64,000 bases of DNA. Origin: Cyanoderma ruficeps (taxonomy: Eukaryota > Chordata > Aves > Passeriformes > Timaliidae). The notes beneath the pieces were generated by a model, which was not told the origin of the DNA, did no database searches, and saw only the letters and a list, made by a program, of their open reading frames with translations. Shown here piece after piece: positions 48,935 through 61,470 of this stretch. How positions within the stretch are numbered: the stretch's first letter is position 1; the number at the start of each line of letters is the position of its first letter. The stretch covers positions 5,734,086 to 5,798,085 of the forward strand of contig VZDJ01000594.1 in the NCBI GenBank assembly GCA_008694505.1, read 5' to 3'. Position numbers and translations under genes: made by a program.

Positions 48935-51900
48935 GGTGAAATGGAGGTCACTTCTTTTACATGACAGCTGACAGGTAAAAAACCCCTACAGTTAGAGACA
49001 GTAATTATTGTAAACTGCTGATTTCGTGGAAGAATATTGGAAGCTTTTTTAACCTGAATATGCAAAAAAAAATTTGCAAAATGTTGCATCTAATACACTG
49101 CCATGTTCCTGGTCTCAGTACTAACCCATAACAGATGGCAGCTATGGTTACAGAGATAGTTTTAGGACCAATATTGCTGCTGGGCCTGTAATTAGTTTTG
49201 GGTCTGGCAACATTTGTGGAAAAAAAAATAATCAATTAATATTTTTGTTTTGCACCTGATGACTTCATAATTTTTGGGGTTCCAAGCAGTAGTGCTGGTT
49301 GTTGATCTTAAACCATTTTCTTTCAAAAGAAATGTAAAATAGCTAAAATACAATATTTCCTCTGATTTTGGTTCATGCACATTTGCCAAGGCAAGAAGGA
49401 GAGCCATTGCAAAGGGAGAAAGTCCAGTTTCCAGTGCAGTTTGGTTGTGAGCTACCTCTGCTATTTTATAACAGGCATTCCAAAAAGAAGGAAGACTTTC
49501 TGGGGAGTGCCTGTACCTTCTTAAGCACAGGGAGATCAGGGTGCAGTGTGTAACTTTGGAAGGGTTTGGGTGTGGTGTCACATGTTTTAGATCACAGTCT
49601 GACCTCACCTCTCAGGCTTTTTTCCGTCTTCAGGAGTGAAGAGTCTCCTAAACAGCAGAACTATTTGCAGAATGCCTAATGTGCTTGAGCAGTGCCTTGC
49701 CCGATGGGCTAATATCCACATTAACATGTGCAACATAATAAAAGCAGTATCATAAGTCAAATGGCAAACCATTAGAAGATATGACTTATATGGATGAAAC
49801 AATTTCCTCCTGTGTAATTGAAATTCAGGCTCTATAAAGTCAGAAGCAATACACCCTCTTTGCAGAGCTGTAGTATCACCATTATTGCCATTCTTATAAT
49901 TTGAATTAATCATATGCTTCCTAACTTGCAGTTTAGTTCTTGCTCAGGCTCTTAAAATGCCTTTTTCTTCTCTGAGCAAAGACAGTGGTGAACAGTTTTG
50001 AAGGTAAAACAGAAATTCTTTTGGAGTGGGATGCAATTGGGTTTCTTGGACATTTGCTTCCAGTTCCTTTTGAAAATCCTTTTAGGTTTTTGCATGTCTG
50101 CCACAAGTCTGATGTAAGGGAAACAATCCTTTCTGTTCAGGATAATTTTTTACTACCTTGGGGAGTTCTATTGAAAAAACCCTGTCTTTTCTTTACATGT
50201 TAAAAAGAAATGGTTGTAATTTGAGGGAGTGAAGACCCTCATTTGCTGTTCTGTTGGGGCCACAGAAATATCCCATGGATATTTAGATAGCTGTGAGTGT
50301 TGCAATTTATTAGAAAAATAAACCAGCAGAGATGTCAGGGGCTTACTCTCAACATTAGTTTTATTTCATATGAAGTCTTCTGGAGGAACTGAGTGTAAAT
50401 AATCAAATTCTAACGATGCCAAACTCCTCCCTCTATAAAAGAGACGCAGCACTGAGCTCACATCTGGTAGCCATGAGATTTGCAAGAAATGTACTTTATA
50501 GGCCGAGACCTTCACTGTTGGCTGTGTGGGAAGAAATTAGTAATTTAAAATGCTTTAGCTTTTTGCCTGTTGACAAGCAGAGTGCTGGATATAGAGGGCT
50601 ACATTTTCCCTCCTGTCAAATGGAGCTGGGTCCTGTCATGGTTCTGTAGAGACGGGGACTGTGCTCCCTGTGGATTTACCAGACAAGAAGGGCTCTGAAA
50701 TTTATGCACAGAACTCTGCTGCAGCCTTTATCCAAAGTCCTGCTCTGGATAAAGAAGGATCCTACTCCTGTGTGGATTTATGAGCTCTATGCTCACCTGC
50801 ACCTCTTGTCAGAAGTTGTGTTTTGAAGACTCCTTTTGGGAAAGTTTGATAAGTAGAAAATGCCTGCTCCCCATCCCAAGTTCTAAGCATCAAAATCCCA
50901 TGAGCTGTTTGTGTAATGAACATTTTGAGTTAAACATGTTCCTTTTTTCCCCATTTTGAATGTATTTGGTTAGGAATCAGTCAGGGGAAAGGTGTGCAGT
51001 GCCATGCACAGAATGTGAACGTGTATTTACCATGATGATATGCTGTCCTCCTTGAAGGAATGGGTTATTCATGAATTTGCTGCACAACTGAGCATGGATT
51101 TTTCATTTTCCTCTAAGTCGCAGTGTTAATTTGCACTGTTTTAAACCACTGCTTAAATTGACAACATTTGGTGGGAGTGGTGTAACAACAGTTTGCAGAT
51201 GATGGAATCGACCCTCCTGGGTATTCTAGCTTCTTCTGAGGACTTGAAAACTGCTTATATCCTCTGTATTCTTTCTTTTTTATCTTCTATAGTCTTTCTT
51301 TTTTATTTCTGTCCTGTTCTAAAGCCTCCGAGAGAGGCTCAGGAAGAAATCTGTTGGCTCATTTAAGCTTATTGATTTGCCCTGCTTTAAAAGTAGTTTT
51401 GGTTTGGGATTTTGGAGGTTGTTTTCAGCTTTTTGTTGGTTTGGGGGTGGTTTTTTTTCAGTCCTTGTTATTTTCATTTTCTTTAATAGTACAAATTCAG
51501 AGCAGAGGAACTCAAAAAAACCCCAAGAATCCTGTTTGTCGCATTTGGGACCAGATGTTCACAGGAGTTCCAAAGCATTTAATACTTTGCTTGCAAATGT
51601 TAGTTAAGACAGAAGATTGCTTTGATTAAACAGGTTTTCAGGCTGCTGCTCTTTGTAGTCCTGCTGGTGATAAATGATGAGAACAGTGTTTGATAAAAAT
51701 ATCAGAGAACTAATTTACGGATTTCTGCTAGATTCCACTGAGGTAGAAAGCTCTTTAGACTTAGTGGGAATAATACAATCAGCTATTCATAAACAGTGCC
51801 TTGAAGGTCAGTTCTTGAGGACCTGGTGATACCATTGCTCAAACAACAGCTGCAGTTAAAAATATTGTGTATGTTTGTAGTAATACAGTAATTATAATTG

Positions 51901-53270
51901 CTTCAGAAATTATTAAGAGCTATAAAAATCCAGAATACTGTCAGGAAATGCAGACCTTGAACATTACAGGAACTGTAGTCCATGTTCCTACCTAGAGAAG
52001 AGGGAGGAGTTAATTTTTCTTTTGTTGATCCAAAATAAATTTTCCTGGCTGGTTTTTATGGTCCCTTTAGACCCACTGCATGTCCCCCAGAGGGCTGTCC
52101 TATAGTTCCATAACACTGCACAACCTTTAAGTCACTTTGACAGCATAAAGGAATGAAAAAGTGTTCCAGGAAAGTCCCCAGGCACTTTTATGGTGGATAA
52201 GCCCTTACCTGGAAGGGCTGCAGTGTTGCAGCAGGACTGAGCTCTCCATCACCCTGCTCCACTCCCCAGTGGATTGCCTGGGATGGTTTTTGGTGCAGAA
52301 CTGGGGGGGGAAATAGAGGTAAATTAGAAAAGTATGGAATGTATGGACACTTTAATCCAAAATGCCCCATCTTTATATCCTTGTTAAGCACCTATAATTG
52401 TCCAATCCAAGTTTATGAGGAGTCACATGACTGGACCAGGCAATCCAGATCAGGATTTTTAAGGCAGCTGCTCCATGAACGTTTATTTTGTTCCTCTTCT
52501 TGCATGGAAATAAACCTACTTGATTTAGTGACCATTGCCAGGTTTTCTCTAGGAAATTCTCTTTATTTCAAGTGGCATTCTCTTTATTTCTGCACTGGCA
52601 TTCATAGGTGAAGATTTACTTTCAATCATTGATATCTTGGTGAAATTCCAAGCAGCTGTGGTGTGATAAATGTGGAATCTTGGGTGTCCATGGCTGTTGC
52701 CCTATGATAAACAAAATACATATCCCAAAATCTTACAGTGTACTGAGCAGTTGTGGTGTGTGCGGAGATTTGCAAAGCGCAGCAACAGCACCAAAGTGAA
52801 TTAAAGATGATTAATTTTAAGTAAGTTTTACATGGTTGCATTGATTAGTTTCATTTACGTAAATCACAGGGAAAAACGAACAAAACCACCAGCCGTTTTC
52901 TGCTTAACTGCAATAAATAAACACTTATTTAACTTTTATTTAGAATTTCTGATGTTCAGTCTACAAAACTTGTCTACTAAGAGATCAGTCAAATGCAGAC
53001 AGGACACCAAGAAAATAAATTGATATTGGAGAACAGGACAGCAGGAGTTTTACTTTTTCTGGCTCTCTAGGTTTTATCTATAAAATTATAGCTTTCTGCA
53101 TTAATTAGGCTGCTGTCTAAAGCTGTGTCATGGAATTTGCAGAGCAATTGAAGTTAATGAGTTTTCTCACAAATGCAGCTGTGCCCTCCCTCACTGCCAT
53201 TGGTACAGTGCAGGCACTGGAATCAGGGAATTTCTTATTTTCTAGTAAAGGAGTAATGGCAGGCAGGTGC
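48935..53270. other. Unique non-coding DNA
   Basis: The 138-codon minus-strand frame at 49192-49608 has no recognisable domain, and its C-terminal part is encoded by A/T runs, so I consider it chance. A near-duplicate of tctttcttttttat occurs twice at about 51269-51305. A short G run lies near 52303. No transposon, RNA gene or promoter was recognised in these 4.3 kb. Confidence 0.6.
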
Positions 53271-53275
53271 TTACA

Positions 53276-53362
53276 TATAAAATATGTGATATATGTGTGC
53301 AAAAATATATGTATATATATTTATATGTAAAGCAAAATGGCAATTTTTTAATATATATTAAA
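53276..53362. repeat. AT/TG-rich low-complexity tract
   Basis: The sequence is dominated by imperfect TATATG and TATA steps (atatatgtatatatattta) and ends in the palindrome ttaatatatattaa. It is a degenerate microsatellite likely to be unstable in length. Confidence 0.85.
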
Positions 53363-55845
53363 GAATGTATCTATTTCTTAAGCATTTTCCAGTACTAATT
53401 TATATATAACTATGAACTCCTGCACAGCGAATCAGAGAAAGGGACATTTCACTCATTCAGTAGCTGCACTGAACTAATAAAATAATTCTGAAGGCCAATA
53501 ATGGGCCTGATTTTGCCTTCTGGCCTCATCACTGCTGTCCTCTTGTTAAAACTACAGAGCTTGTTCTGAAATACAGAAACTGCCTTAGCAAAATGTTTCA
53601 GAAGATGCCACAATTTCATTGTGACTTTTGTAGCCACTTCTAATGATAGTATGTAAAAGGAAACGTGAATATTTTTTTCAGCACAGGACTTTACATTTTC
53701 AAGGAAAAGCATCTGTGTTACATGATTAGTATTAAAAATACAAGTTCTTTCTAAAATAAGTGTTGTAAAGAACAGGGATCTTACTTAAATATCATAAGCA
53801 CTTTAAGAACCATGTGAATTCATTACAGTTCTATTATCTTAGCCCATTCATTGGAAAACAAATAATAGCAAAAAAAATGAAATTAAATTTAATATGAAAC
53901 AAAGGACAAGAAAATTCCTTTAGAAGCTCAGAAAGGGAGATCTGCTGAAATCAAGTATAATTCCAGAACCTGCAACTGGAAGGGAAGAACACATGTTTAA
54001 TTGTGGGATTAGTTGTGTCTGGTAGTAGTGCACTTTAGAATATATCAGCATATTGCAAAAATACCTTGTAGTACTTGAAAAAGGGAAAGAATAATAATTA
54101 CACTGATTCTAGACTTTAAAAGGAAAAAGGTGGGGGTTTTTTGTCATAGGGAGGCTACAAAACAGTCAGTTTAGGAAAGCTCAGTTAAATTATATAACAT
54201 TTTAAATGTTATAGGTAATGTCTTTTCAAGTTAGTGCCTAATGCAGATAATAGGATGATGAGGCATTTATGGAGATTATATTTTACAAGTTACAAATGTA
54301 GTGCTTTCCAGCCAGCAAGATTGCACACAAAACCAGAGGGGTCATTCAGGAAACCATTAGAGATGTTCATAGTGCAGAAAAGAACAAATTGAACTTTGCT
54401 GGGTTTAATGGCTTTTCTGTGTGTCCTAAATACTACTTATGTCCTTTTTAAAATCCTCCTTTCTGTAGAGCAGCTGCACTGTGGGTTTAAAGTGCGTTCA
54501 TCTCCTCCAACCCAAGGAATTAAATTTCACATTTTTAACTCCTCCTTAGGTCCTTGTGAAAGGTCCCCACCTTTCAAGGGGCTCCTTGCCTTGCCCAGTC
54601 AGCTGCAAAGGGGCAGGCACTTTGCCAGGCGAGATTTTTGCCATCAGCTGCTGCCTCAGGTGGTGTAACCTGGCTCAAAGTCCTTCTTGTGCTCCTGGCA
54701 CAGACTCACCTGTCCTTCTGTCTTGTTTACTTAGCTCTGCAAACTCGTGATGCATTTTTAATTACCCAGCAGAAAGTTACTAACTGTCAGAAAACTGAAC
54801 TTCTTTAGGATAAACCACGTTTGTCAGAGATAGAAAAATTTGTCTTCCTCAGTAGCCTGGAGAAATAAAGTGGATGTAGGGTGTAAAAAGAGGTGTAATA
54901 TATCCTGATGTGTAAGTACTGGACTCTCTGTTGACTTTGAATCTGGTCATAGATGAAGGTTATGGAGATAAAGGAATGCAGCACAGAAGGAAAAATGGGG
55001 AAGAGATGAGGAAAGAGAAAGGAAAGCATCAGAGGAGAGTAGCAAACCCATGTTCTGCAGCAAATAGGGATCTGTCTGAGGAGGGGTGGGTAACCATGGG
55101 GATCTCTTGTGGCAGTGTCAGAGAAGGACTCAGAGCAGAATTGAAGCAGGCCCTATGCAATATTCTTCTGATCATGTATCAATGAATTAATCATTACTCT
55201 GTGTTGTTTGATGTACCAATGAAATGCATCATTACATTGAACCATCTGAATTTTTTACAGAGCAATACATCACTGGTGAGGTAGAACCCTAATGATAAAC
55301 TAGCGTGCAGCCAGGCTTCATTATGTTAAATTAACTAAAACAAGATTCTTTAGGCTGATAAATATATAATGAGAGCCATCTCAGCTGGGAGACTGAGAGA
55401 TAGAAGACTGGTGGACTTGCACGTGTCAGAGTGTAACAGGAGAGCAAAAAGCACATTTTGGGGTGGTTTGGATATGAAATATCTGCCTAACATGGCTGTG
55501 GAAGTAATTGGATGAAGCAGCACTTCAATCATGAAACTTGTCACTCTGTAATTACCTCTTGAGTTCAGCATTATCATGCTGGTCTTGTCAAATAAAAAAT
55601 GTGGAATGGTAACTGAGAATGCATATTTGAAAATGTCAGTATTTCTCATTTTACAGATGTGATCATTAAGAAGGGAGAAGGCTCTGAAGGTGCAGCTTCC
55701 TGTATTTGCAAGAAAACAGATGACAATTTAGTCACAGAGGAAAGAGAAATTTAGTAAATTGCATTCAACCAGAATATAATATATTTACTTCCCTCTCATA
55801 TCACCTCTGCTGAAAGTGGCTCCATACACATTCAGACATGATCTG
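53363..55845. other. Unique non-coding DNA with a purine-rich stretch
   Basis: GC is raised at 54540-54710. From about 54950 to 55045 the plus strand is strongly purine-biased (gaaggaaaaatggggaagag and similar). No gene was recognised, and the frames of 84-99 codons here carry no domain. Confidence 0.55.
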
Positions 55846-55849
55846 ATTG

Positions 55850-56180
55850 ATGTGAAAAATAAATCATGTCCACATGTTTATAAGTTTGCTACATTTTAAA
55901 ATAATAACAGGAATTCTGACATTTCTAGCATTAAAGCCATAACTCCATCTGTCACTGAGTTAAGAAATCTCAGGTGGTGCTTTTTAAAAGTAACAAATTG
56001 TAATTGCTGCTGTTGAAAGAAAATTCAGAACGTGACAAACAAGTGCCTTTAGTCACATATTTATAGAGAAGTGATTGTTTATCTAAATATATAAACCAAA
56101 AATTTTACCATTAAAACACGTTTTAGCAACACGTAGTTATTCGCGGGAAAGGTGGTTTTAACTTTAATGGGAAATAATGA
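55850..56180. promoter_or_regulatory. Candidate conserved non-coding block
   Basis: The segment contains E-box-like cacatg and caggtg sites, aacaaattgtaattgctgc, gcaacacgtagttattcgcg (two close CpGs) and acacgttttagc. It lacks repeats and long homopolymers. This density of distinct motifs with retained CpGs in AT-rich DNA suggests constraint, but that has not been tested. Confidence 0.3.
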
Positions 56181-58495
56181 TTTTGTTTTTCTTGTCAATT
56201 TTTGACGTGACAAAACAGAAGATGCTTGACTTAATCAGACAAAATGCAAGCAAGTCTCTTGTTTCTACTTCAAAAATATATTACAAAGAATTGAAATTTG
56301 GGGGAAAAAAAAGAGTAACATTTTCCCTTTTAATAATTCTTTGGAGTAAGGAAGAATTTTGATCAACGCTAAACAAAAGTAACAATAAAATTTTATTTAC
56401 ATAACCCGTTGGAGAACCATTTGGAGAATTAGTAGTCAACGTACATTTTTCACGCTATGGAAAAGGTGGAAAGGCCTTTGAACATTTCCTGAGTTGTGGG
56501 TTCCAAACTTTACAGAAGAATTGATGCAGTAGTGTTTTGTGTGGAGCCACCATAGGAAGGATTCAATTCTCAATGCATTTTTGTTAGGTGGGTTGGAAAA
56601 TCATCTCCAATCTGCTTATTTGAAAATTGCTCAAATAGTCTTGTGTGGCATTTAGAGATTTAAAACTTGGTCTGTATTCTTCATTAAATATTGGACAGCA
56701 AGGTAGTAGCATCAAACAAAATCCATCACTTTAAGGCAGTGTCTTCCTTCTTTTCCTAAATTTAAATTTGAATATTAATATGGTTTGCAGAAAGTAGTTA
56801 ACTAAAAAAAATCAAATCTAATTTAAAAATTCATGGGCTGCATAAGTAAAAGGATTTGTGGAATATAGTTAAACATTCAAACCTAATTAAAAATACCCTA
56901 CTACATTAAAAATGAGGGAACTGTGTTCATGATAACTATACTCCTGCAAATAAATTAGTTTTTTCATTAAGACTATTTGTTTAATGTTCTCCATTAGGCT
57001 AATGAAGTGCCGAGAGATAATTTGGGATACACAGTTCTGTGAATTTTTCTTTTTGCCTAATCCTGTGTGTTTTAAGTCCTCCACTGATTATTTTTGAGTT
57101 GGCTGTGAGGCTTATATCCACTGAGAAGCTGCACAAGAGATGCCCTGAATCAACTACACAAATATACATTTGAAATTTAGTTCTGTTTAAAAAAATGGTA
57201 CAGGTCTAACCAATGATTGTTGGTATTATTTATATTTATACAAGCAAATGAAGTTGTCATCAGAAGTGATGAGCAAAGTGTGTGTACATGTGTTGTGTGT
57301 GCACATAATATGTGTAACTGTTTAAAAAATGAGTATTTGCCATGTCCTGCTGTTCCTCTTACTCAATGAGAACAGAAAGGTTGCAGCTGATGGAGTGGAT
57401 CACACTTGAAATCTGGTCCCATAGATACCTGGACAATTTAGCTCCTTTAAAATCTTTTCTATTCCTTCTACTCCCATTTGTTTTTAAGAGGGCCCAGAAA
57501 ATTCAAGCAAAATAAGTATTTATTTTTGATTGGCACAGATAGGATTTATGGTAAAGAAGTCCTGATGGTACATTCATCTCTTACCCTCATCATCTTCTAA
57601 TAAAAAAAACCCACAACCAAAGAAATTCCATGGTTCAGCCCTGAAGAGCTGAATCCAGGATAAATCTTTGACCAGTCATCATAATATCAATTTTTTTGTC
57701 ATGAGGGAGCAGATGCAAAAAGCCCAGCACAGGCAAAAGGTCCATAATATTTTTGCTACCCACATTAAATTAGGGTTGTTAGGCAACAATTTAATTACAA
57801 ATATGCAAGCTATTATTTGAACTACCAAGAAAATAAGCATTAGAAACATTAGACTAGTTCTGGGTGCTGATGAGCTATGCAAGCTGTTGCTTAGGTGGTC
57901 AATATTAAGCGAAAAAAGGCAGCCAGGGAATAATTTTCATCCTTTCTTGTCCTCCTCACTTATTGTTATTATAATTTTCACAAAATAAAAATATTTGGAA
58001 CTCCCAAAGAAGAACCAGGGCACTGTTTAGATAGAACAAACAATGGCAAATCCTACCAAAAAATTCCACATTTCTGGCGTCACAGAACATATCTAGCATG
58101 TTAAAAATATATTGTTTGTATGCAAACAGTAGTAGATTCGTAGCACTAACTGTCTAAATACGAACAGTTTAAAAATGTGCATATCAAAATATCCCCAGAA
58201 CAGAACTTTATAGCATTTGGTGTTCTGTAGCATCATCCCTCTTCATTTCCTTTGTATCTGAAGAATGAAATGTGAGCAGAGTGAAATGTGGAGGCTGTGT
58301 GAAGAGCCTCAAGGGCTTTGTCCCTAGATGTGATGTGTACACACATACACATGGAGAAAGAGCCAGAGTGTGCTGTGGAGAAGAGTATTTGAGCTTAAAT
58401 TTTATCACTGGATTTTACTTTTCAATGCCATTTTGCCCCTTCACTTAATTTCTTTCTCTTCTCTCTGGAATCTCATCAAGAAACTAATTGAGAGA
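56181..58495. other. Unique AT-rich non-coding DNA
   Basis: A TG-rich stretch (tgtgtgtacatgtgttgtgt) lies near 57278. No frame above 70 codons, no transposon and no RNA gene was recognised. Confidence 0.6.
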
Positions 58496-58499
58496 GTAA

Positions 58500-58835
58500 G
58501 GGAGCATTGGCTTAGAGTACCTTTCATAGAGCTACTTTAATCAATCTTCAGTAGTGTGTACGGATTCATATAAGACCTTCAATTAACTTGCACATTAACA
58601 CTGGTTAAGCAATTTTAGATCCTTAACTTATCAGGAATGTTGTATGCAAGGGATTTGAATAGCTGAGCAGGATTTATCATCAAACACATTTCATCACCTT
58701 GCTCTTATTATGCTGGTCACCACCCAGGAAGGGAAACAACTGAACTGAGAACGGCGTTTTTCTGCGATTTTCCATTCTTTAAGCATTCGTGTTATCTGCG
58801 TATTGCTGTCTCACAAGTTGAAGCAGGTTTTCTGA
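58500..58835. promoter_or_regulatory. Candidate conserved non-coding block
   Basis: Two sub-blocks stand out. 58530-58640 has tgtacggattcatataag and homeobox-like ttaacttgcacattaac. 58745-58810 has gaacggcgtttttctgcgat and aagcattcgtgttatctgcg, with five CpGs in 65 bases of AT-rich DNA. No repeat homology was seen. Confidence 0.25.
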
Positions 58836-59850
58836 AGGGAGAAGTGCTTCTGTTCCTGCTGACCTCATTCAGAATTGAGGGTATTCTCTGTGTAAAGAAG
58901 CCAGCTTCATTTAGTTTTGTAGTGCTTTTGTAACATTTGAATCTCTCTCGACGTGGCACATTATCACGTCTACTTTCAGTAGTAGCAGTTGTGAGGAAAC
59001 CTCATTTCCAGCCTGGTGCTTGACTGGGCGTTTGCCAGGGTTGCCCAAGCCACTGGAACAGCTGGCACAGAAACTCCTCACTCCCTGTCCTGGGAGCAGG
59101 AGCTGCTCCCCACACCTGCACATGGAGGGCCTGAGGCAACTCAGCCCAGTTCTTCAAGCAGTTAACTGACTAAATTAAATTGAGATTAAATGAATTGATT
59201 CAACTTTTAAGCATTTATTTTAAAGTTGTCTCCATCTCAAAAATTCTACTAGAACAAAGCTATTTTTGTGCTTTCCTACTCTTTAAAAATCACTTTATGG
59301 AAAATATTTTTGTGTTTTATGTTTGTTTCTAGGGCCTCATATGTAATAAGAGTGCACTATGGTATAGATAGAAAAATTCATAGCACCCAGTAGCCTTCAC
59401 CATGAAGGACATCGATTATTTTACAGTGTTTTAACCTTTTGTTCCCATGTTCTGCTTTCAGAAACAGCAAGGTGAATCCAAATCCCCATGAATGAAAAGT
59501 ATTTTACTGAACTAAATAGGAGCTAATGTTTCTTATTCAAAAATGCCTACAGCATTTTAACCTGTAGTGCATTAATTTCTCAAAATTACTTTGTGTCCAG
59601 TCAAAAATGATTACAACAAGCCCTTTCCCTAATCAGAAAGATAACAGTGAGTTTCAAATCCAATTATTCCGTTACCTGCTCAAAATTTCTGACGCCTGGC
59701 TGACATTATCATCATGATGCCAGGTCCACAAGGATACTTGTTGGTGTTGCTGACCTTGCAGCAAGGAAGAGAACTCTCTGTTGCTTTGGGGACCTGGCAA
59801 AAGCCTTCATTTAAAGCTCATTGGCAACGCTTATTCAAAAAAACCCTTTC
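58836..59850. other. Unique non-coding DNA
   Basis: A GC-rich patch at about 59005-59140 includes the small inverted repeat gggagca/tgctccc. Nothing else was recognised. Confidence 0.55.
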
Positions 59851-59851
59851 G

Positions 59852-59881
59852 AATGAGCCACCATTTAGATGATGGCTCACT
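59852..59881. repeat. Imperfect hairpin, 13-bp arms
   Basis: aatgagccaccat (59852-59864) pairs with atgatggctcact (59869-59881) across a four-base loop, with two A-C mismatches in thirteen pairs. It is too short for a microRNA precursor and no gene is adjacent. Confidence 0.7.
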
Positions 59882-60365
59882 CAAAACTCTGCTGGTTTTG
59901 AAACCCAGCCATCTGTGAGTAGGTGTGATCAGGTCCTCTCATGTGGAGTGTGTTAGACATGGATTTTGACCCTGAGATTGGGACAAATCTTTGCATTTAA
60001 TTTACTGGAGGGATAGTGTGATACAAAAGCTCCTAAAATGAAGACTAATGAGTTTATTGGAGTTTATAAATGTGTGAGAAAATTGCATAGCATCACACAG
60101 CACGGGTTGGTAGAACTGTGTGTATGAGATTTATTTTTCGACTATACTCATTGCAGAACTCAGGAAATATGAGCTTGATAAAGTCTCTGAACTGCTTTAC
60201 TCATGGTTTTCAGTCAGGCTTTGTCATCTGGTGAACTCTGCATAAAACTGAACCCCAATATCCCTGCCACACGTGTAACTCCAGGAAGTTTGAAAACTGG
60301 TTTCAATTACCAGATACAAGATGGCGATTAAAGGGGTGCATTTTTTACACAGACGTGCATAATGT
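59882..60365. other. Unique non-coding DNA
   Basis: No gene or repeat was recognised. The sequence leads into the homeodomain-site cluster that starts near 60375. Confidence 0.55.
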
Positions 60366-60369
60366 GCTA

Positions 60370-60650
60370 GAGACTAATTAAAGATGTGAGCACACAGATC
60401 ACTAGGAATTACCCAGGAATAGAAGTTCACTTGAAATAAGGTAATTAAGTTAATCTTCTGATAGTGGGGTTTTGCAGTAAGTGCATGTACTAAATATGAA
60501 AGTAAGGAACTTAAGAGGTAATTAAAAGTAATTCAGGCATTAAATTAACCTTCTAGCTATATGAAGTGGTAGTAATTACAGACATCAAAATTAGAATCAT
60601 ATTGTAATCAGATTAACTACAGTGTAATTAATGTACCTACATCAGAACCT
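60370..60650. promoter_or_regulatory. Homeodomain-site cluster, candidate enhancer
   Basis: Five copies of the palindromic homeodomain core TAATTA occur at 60375-60380, 60442-60447, 60519-60524, 60573-60578 and 60625-60630. Further single TAAT/ATTA cores lie between them (for example near 60452, 60530 and 60615). At the base composition here only a fraction of one TAATTA would be expected in 256 bases. The sites are spaced rather than tandem, so this is not a simple repeat. It adjoins a GC-rich spike and a second candidate block, and could be part of one enhancer of about 1.1 kb. Confidence 0.38.
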
Positions 60651-61090
60651 ATCTACAATAGTCAAATACGAGGTGTTGGTTTCCCAGCAAACATTGATGC
60701 TTCAGCTGGAGAGCAAGTCTCAGAACTGGGAGCAGACATCAGTACCCCAAATCCAAACAGAGCTGCCTGTGCTGGGGATATGTGCCATTTTGAAGAGCTG
60801 CACCCTGGAGTTTCCAGGAAGGCTACGAAATTCTCCCCAGATTTAACCATCCCTGTGCTGTGGGTGAGCTCTGCAGGCTCCCTGGCAAAGCAGGAGTTAC
60901 AGCTCTGTGGAGGCAGGCAGAGCCTCCACTCCTGCTTTCTGCAATTAGGCTTCTCAACATCCCTCTCAGGAAAGTGCTACTGGATCATTAAGGCTAATTG
61001 CTGGCAGACACCTGATTCCCTCGGAGGCCGAGGAGAGGAGCCGGGCTGAGGGGAGGGAGGGCGGTGGTGGCTGAGCAGGAGCGCCTACCA
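60651..61090. other. GC-rich segment with a CpG spike at 61020-61090
   Basis: GC is well above the surroundings. Within 61018-61090 the sequence is purine-rich and holds about five or six CpGs (ccctcggaggccgagg, gagccgggctg, gagggcggtgg, caggagcgcc), the densest cluster in the window, though far too small for a CpG island. Two or three overlapping chance frames of 62-89 codons occur on both strands. No exon signals are convincing. Confidence 0.5.
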
Positions 61091-61470
61091 GGCAGGTGGA
61101 TGCACTTTTAATCATTTCTACAATTGACTTACAGCTACAGGAAACTTGACCTTTTCTTTGATTAGAATCTGAGCTGATGAAATTCCCCTTCTTCCCTGCA
61201 ATCAGTTGCCACATGAATTAGGCCATTAGATTTGTGTATCTACCTATCTGCCCTAGGCATGTTGTTAATGCAGCTGTGATTAAAGTAATTTATTACAAAT
61301 TATTGGGTGTGAAAAAGGATCTGATACTATGAAGTAATATTTTAAAGGAGACATTCTAATAGGCGCAGTCAGTGTCATGCTTTGTTTTCAATTATTTTAT
61401 CTCTGGCACGAACAATAGATTACCCACTACAGGCTTTGTGTTATAGGGCATCTTGTACCTGATCTGTGAA
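61091..61470. promoter_or_regulatory. Candidate conserved non-coding element
   Basis: The block is repeat-free and dense in recognisable binding-site-like words: cttttaatcatttc, ctttgattaga (TCF/LEF-like), gaattaggccattagattt, gtgattaaagtaatttatta and taggcgcagtcagtgtcatg. It has the even, homopolymer-poor texture of strongly conserved vertebrate non-coding elements. I could not test conservation. Confidence 0.37.

Noticed and set aside
49192..49608. 138-codon minus-strand open frame
   Set aside because: No domain, no flanking splice signals of note, and its C-terminal part is written by A/T runs. Such lengths are expected by chance in 64 kb.
54396..54668. Possible exon in GC-rich DNA with a tttctgtag acceptor-like and ctcaggtgg donor-like site
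   Set aside because: The donor is weak, the frame shows no homology, and several frames are open at once because of GC content.
59846..59852. ttcgaat words here and near 35357, considered as tRNA B-box traces
   Set aside because: No matching A box, acceptor stem or full GGTTCGAATCC context nearby.
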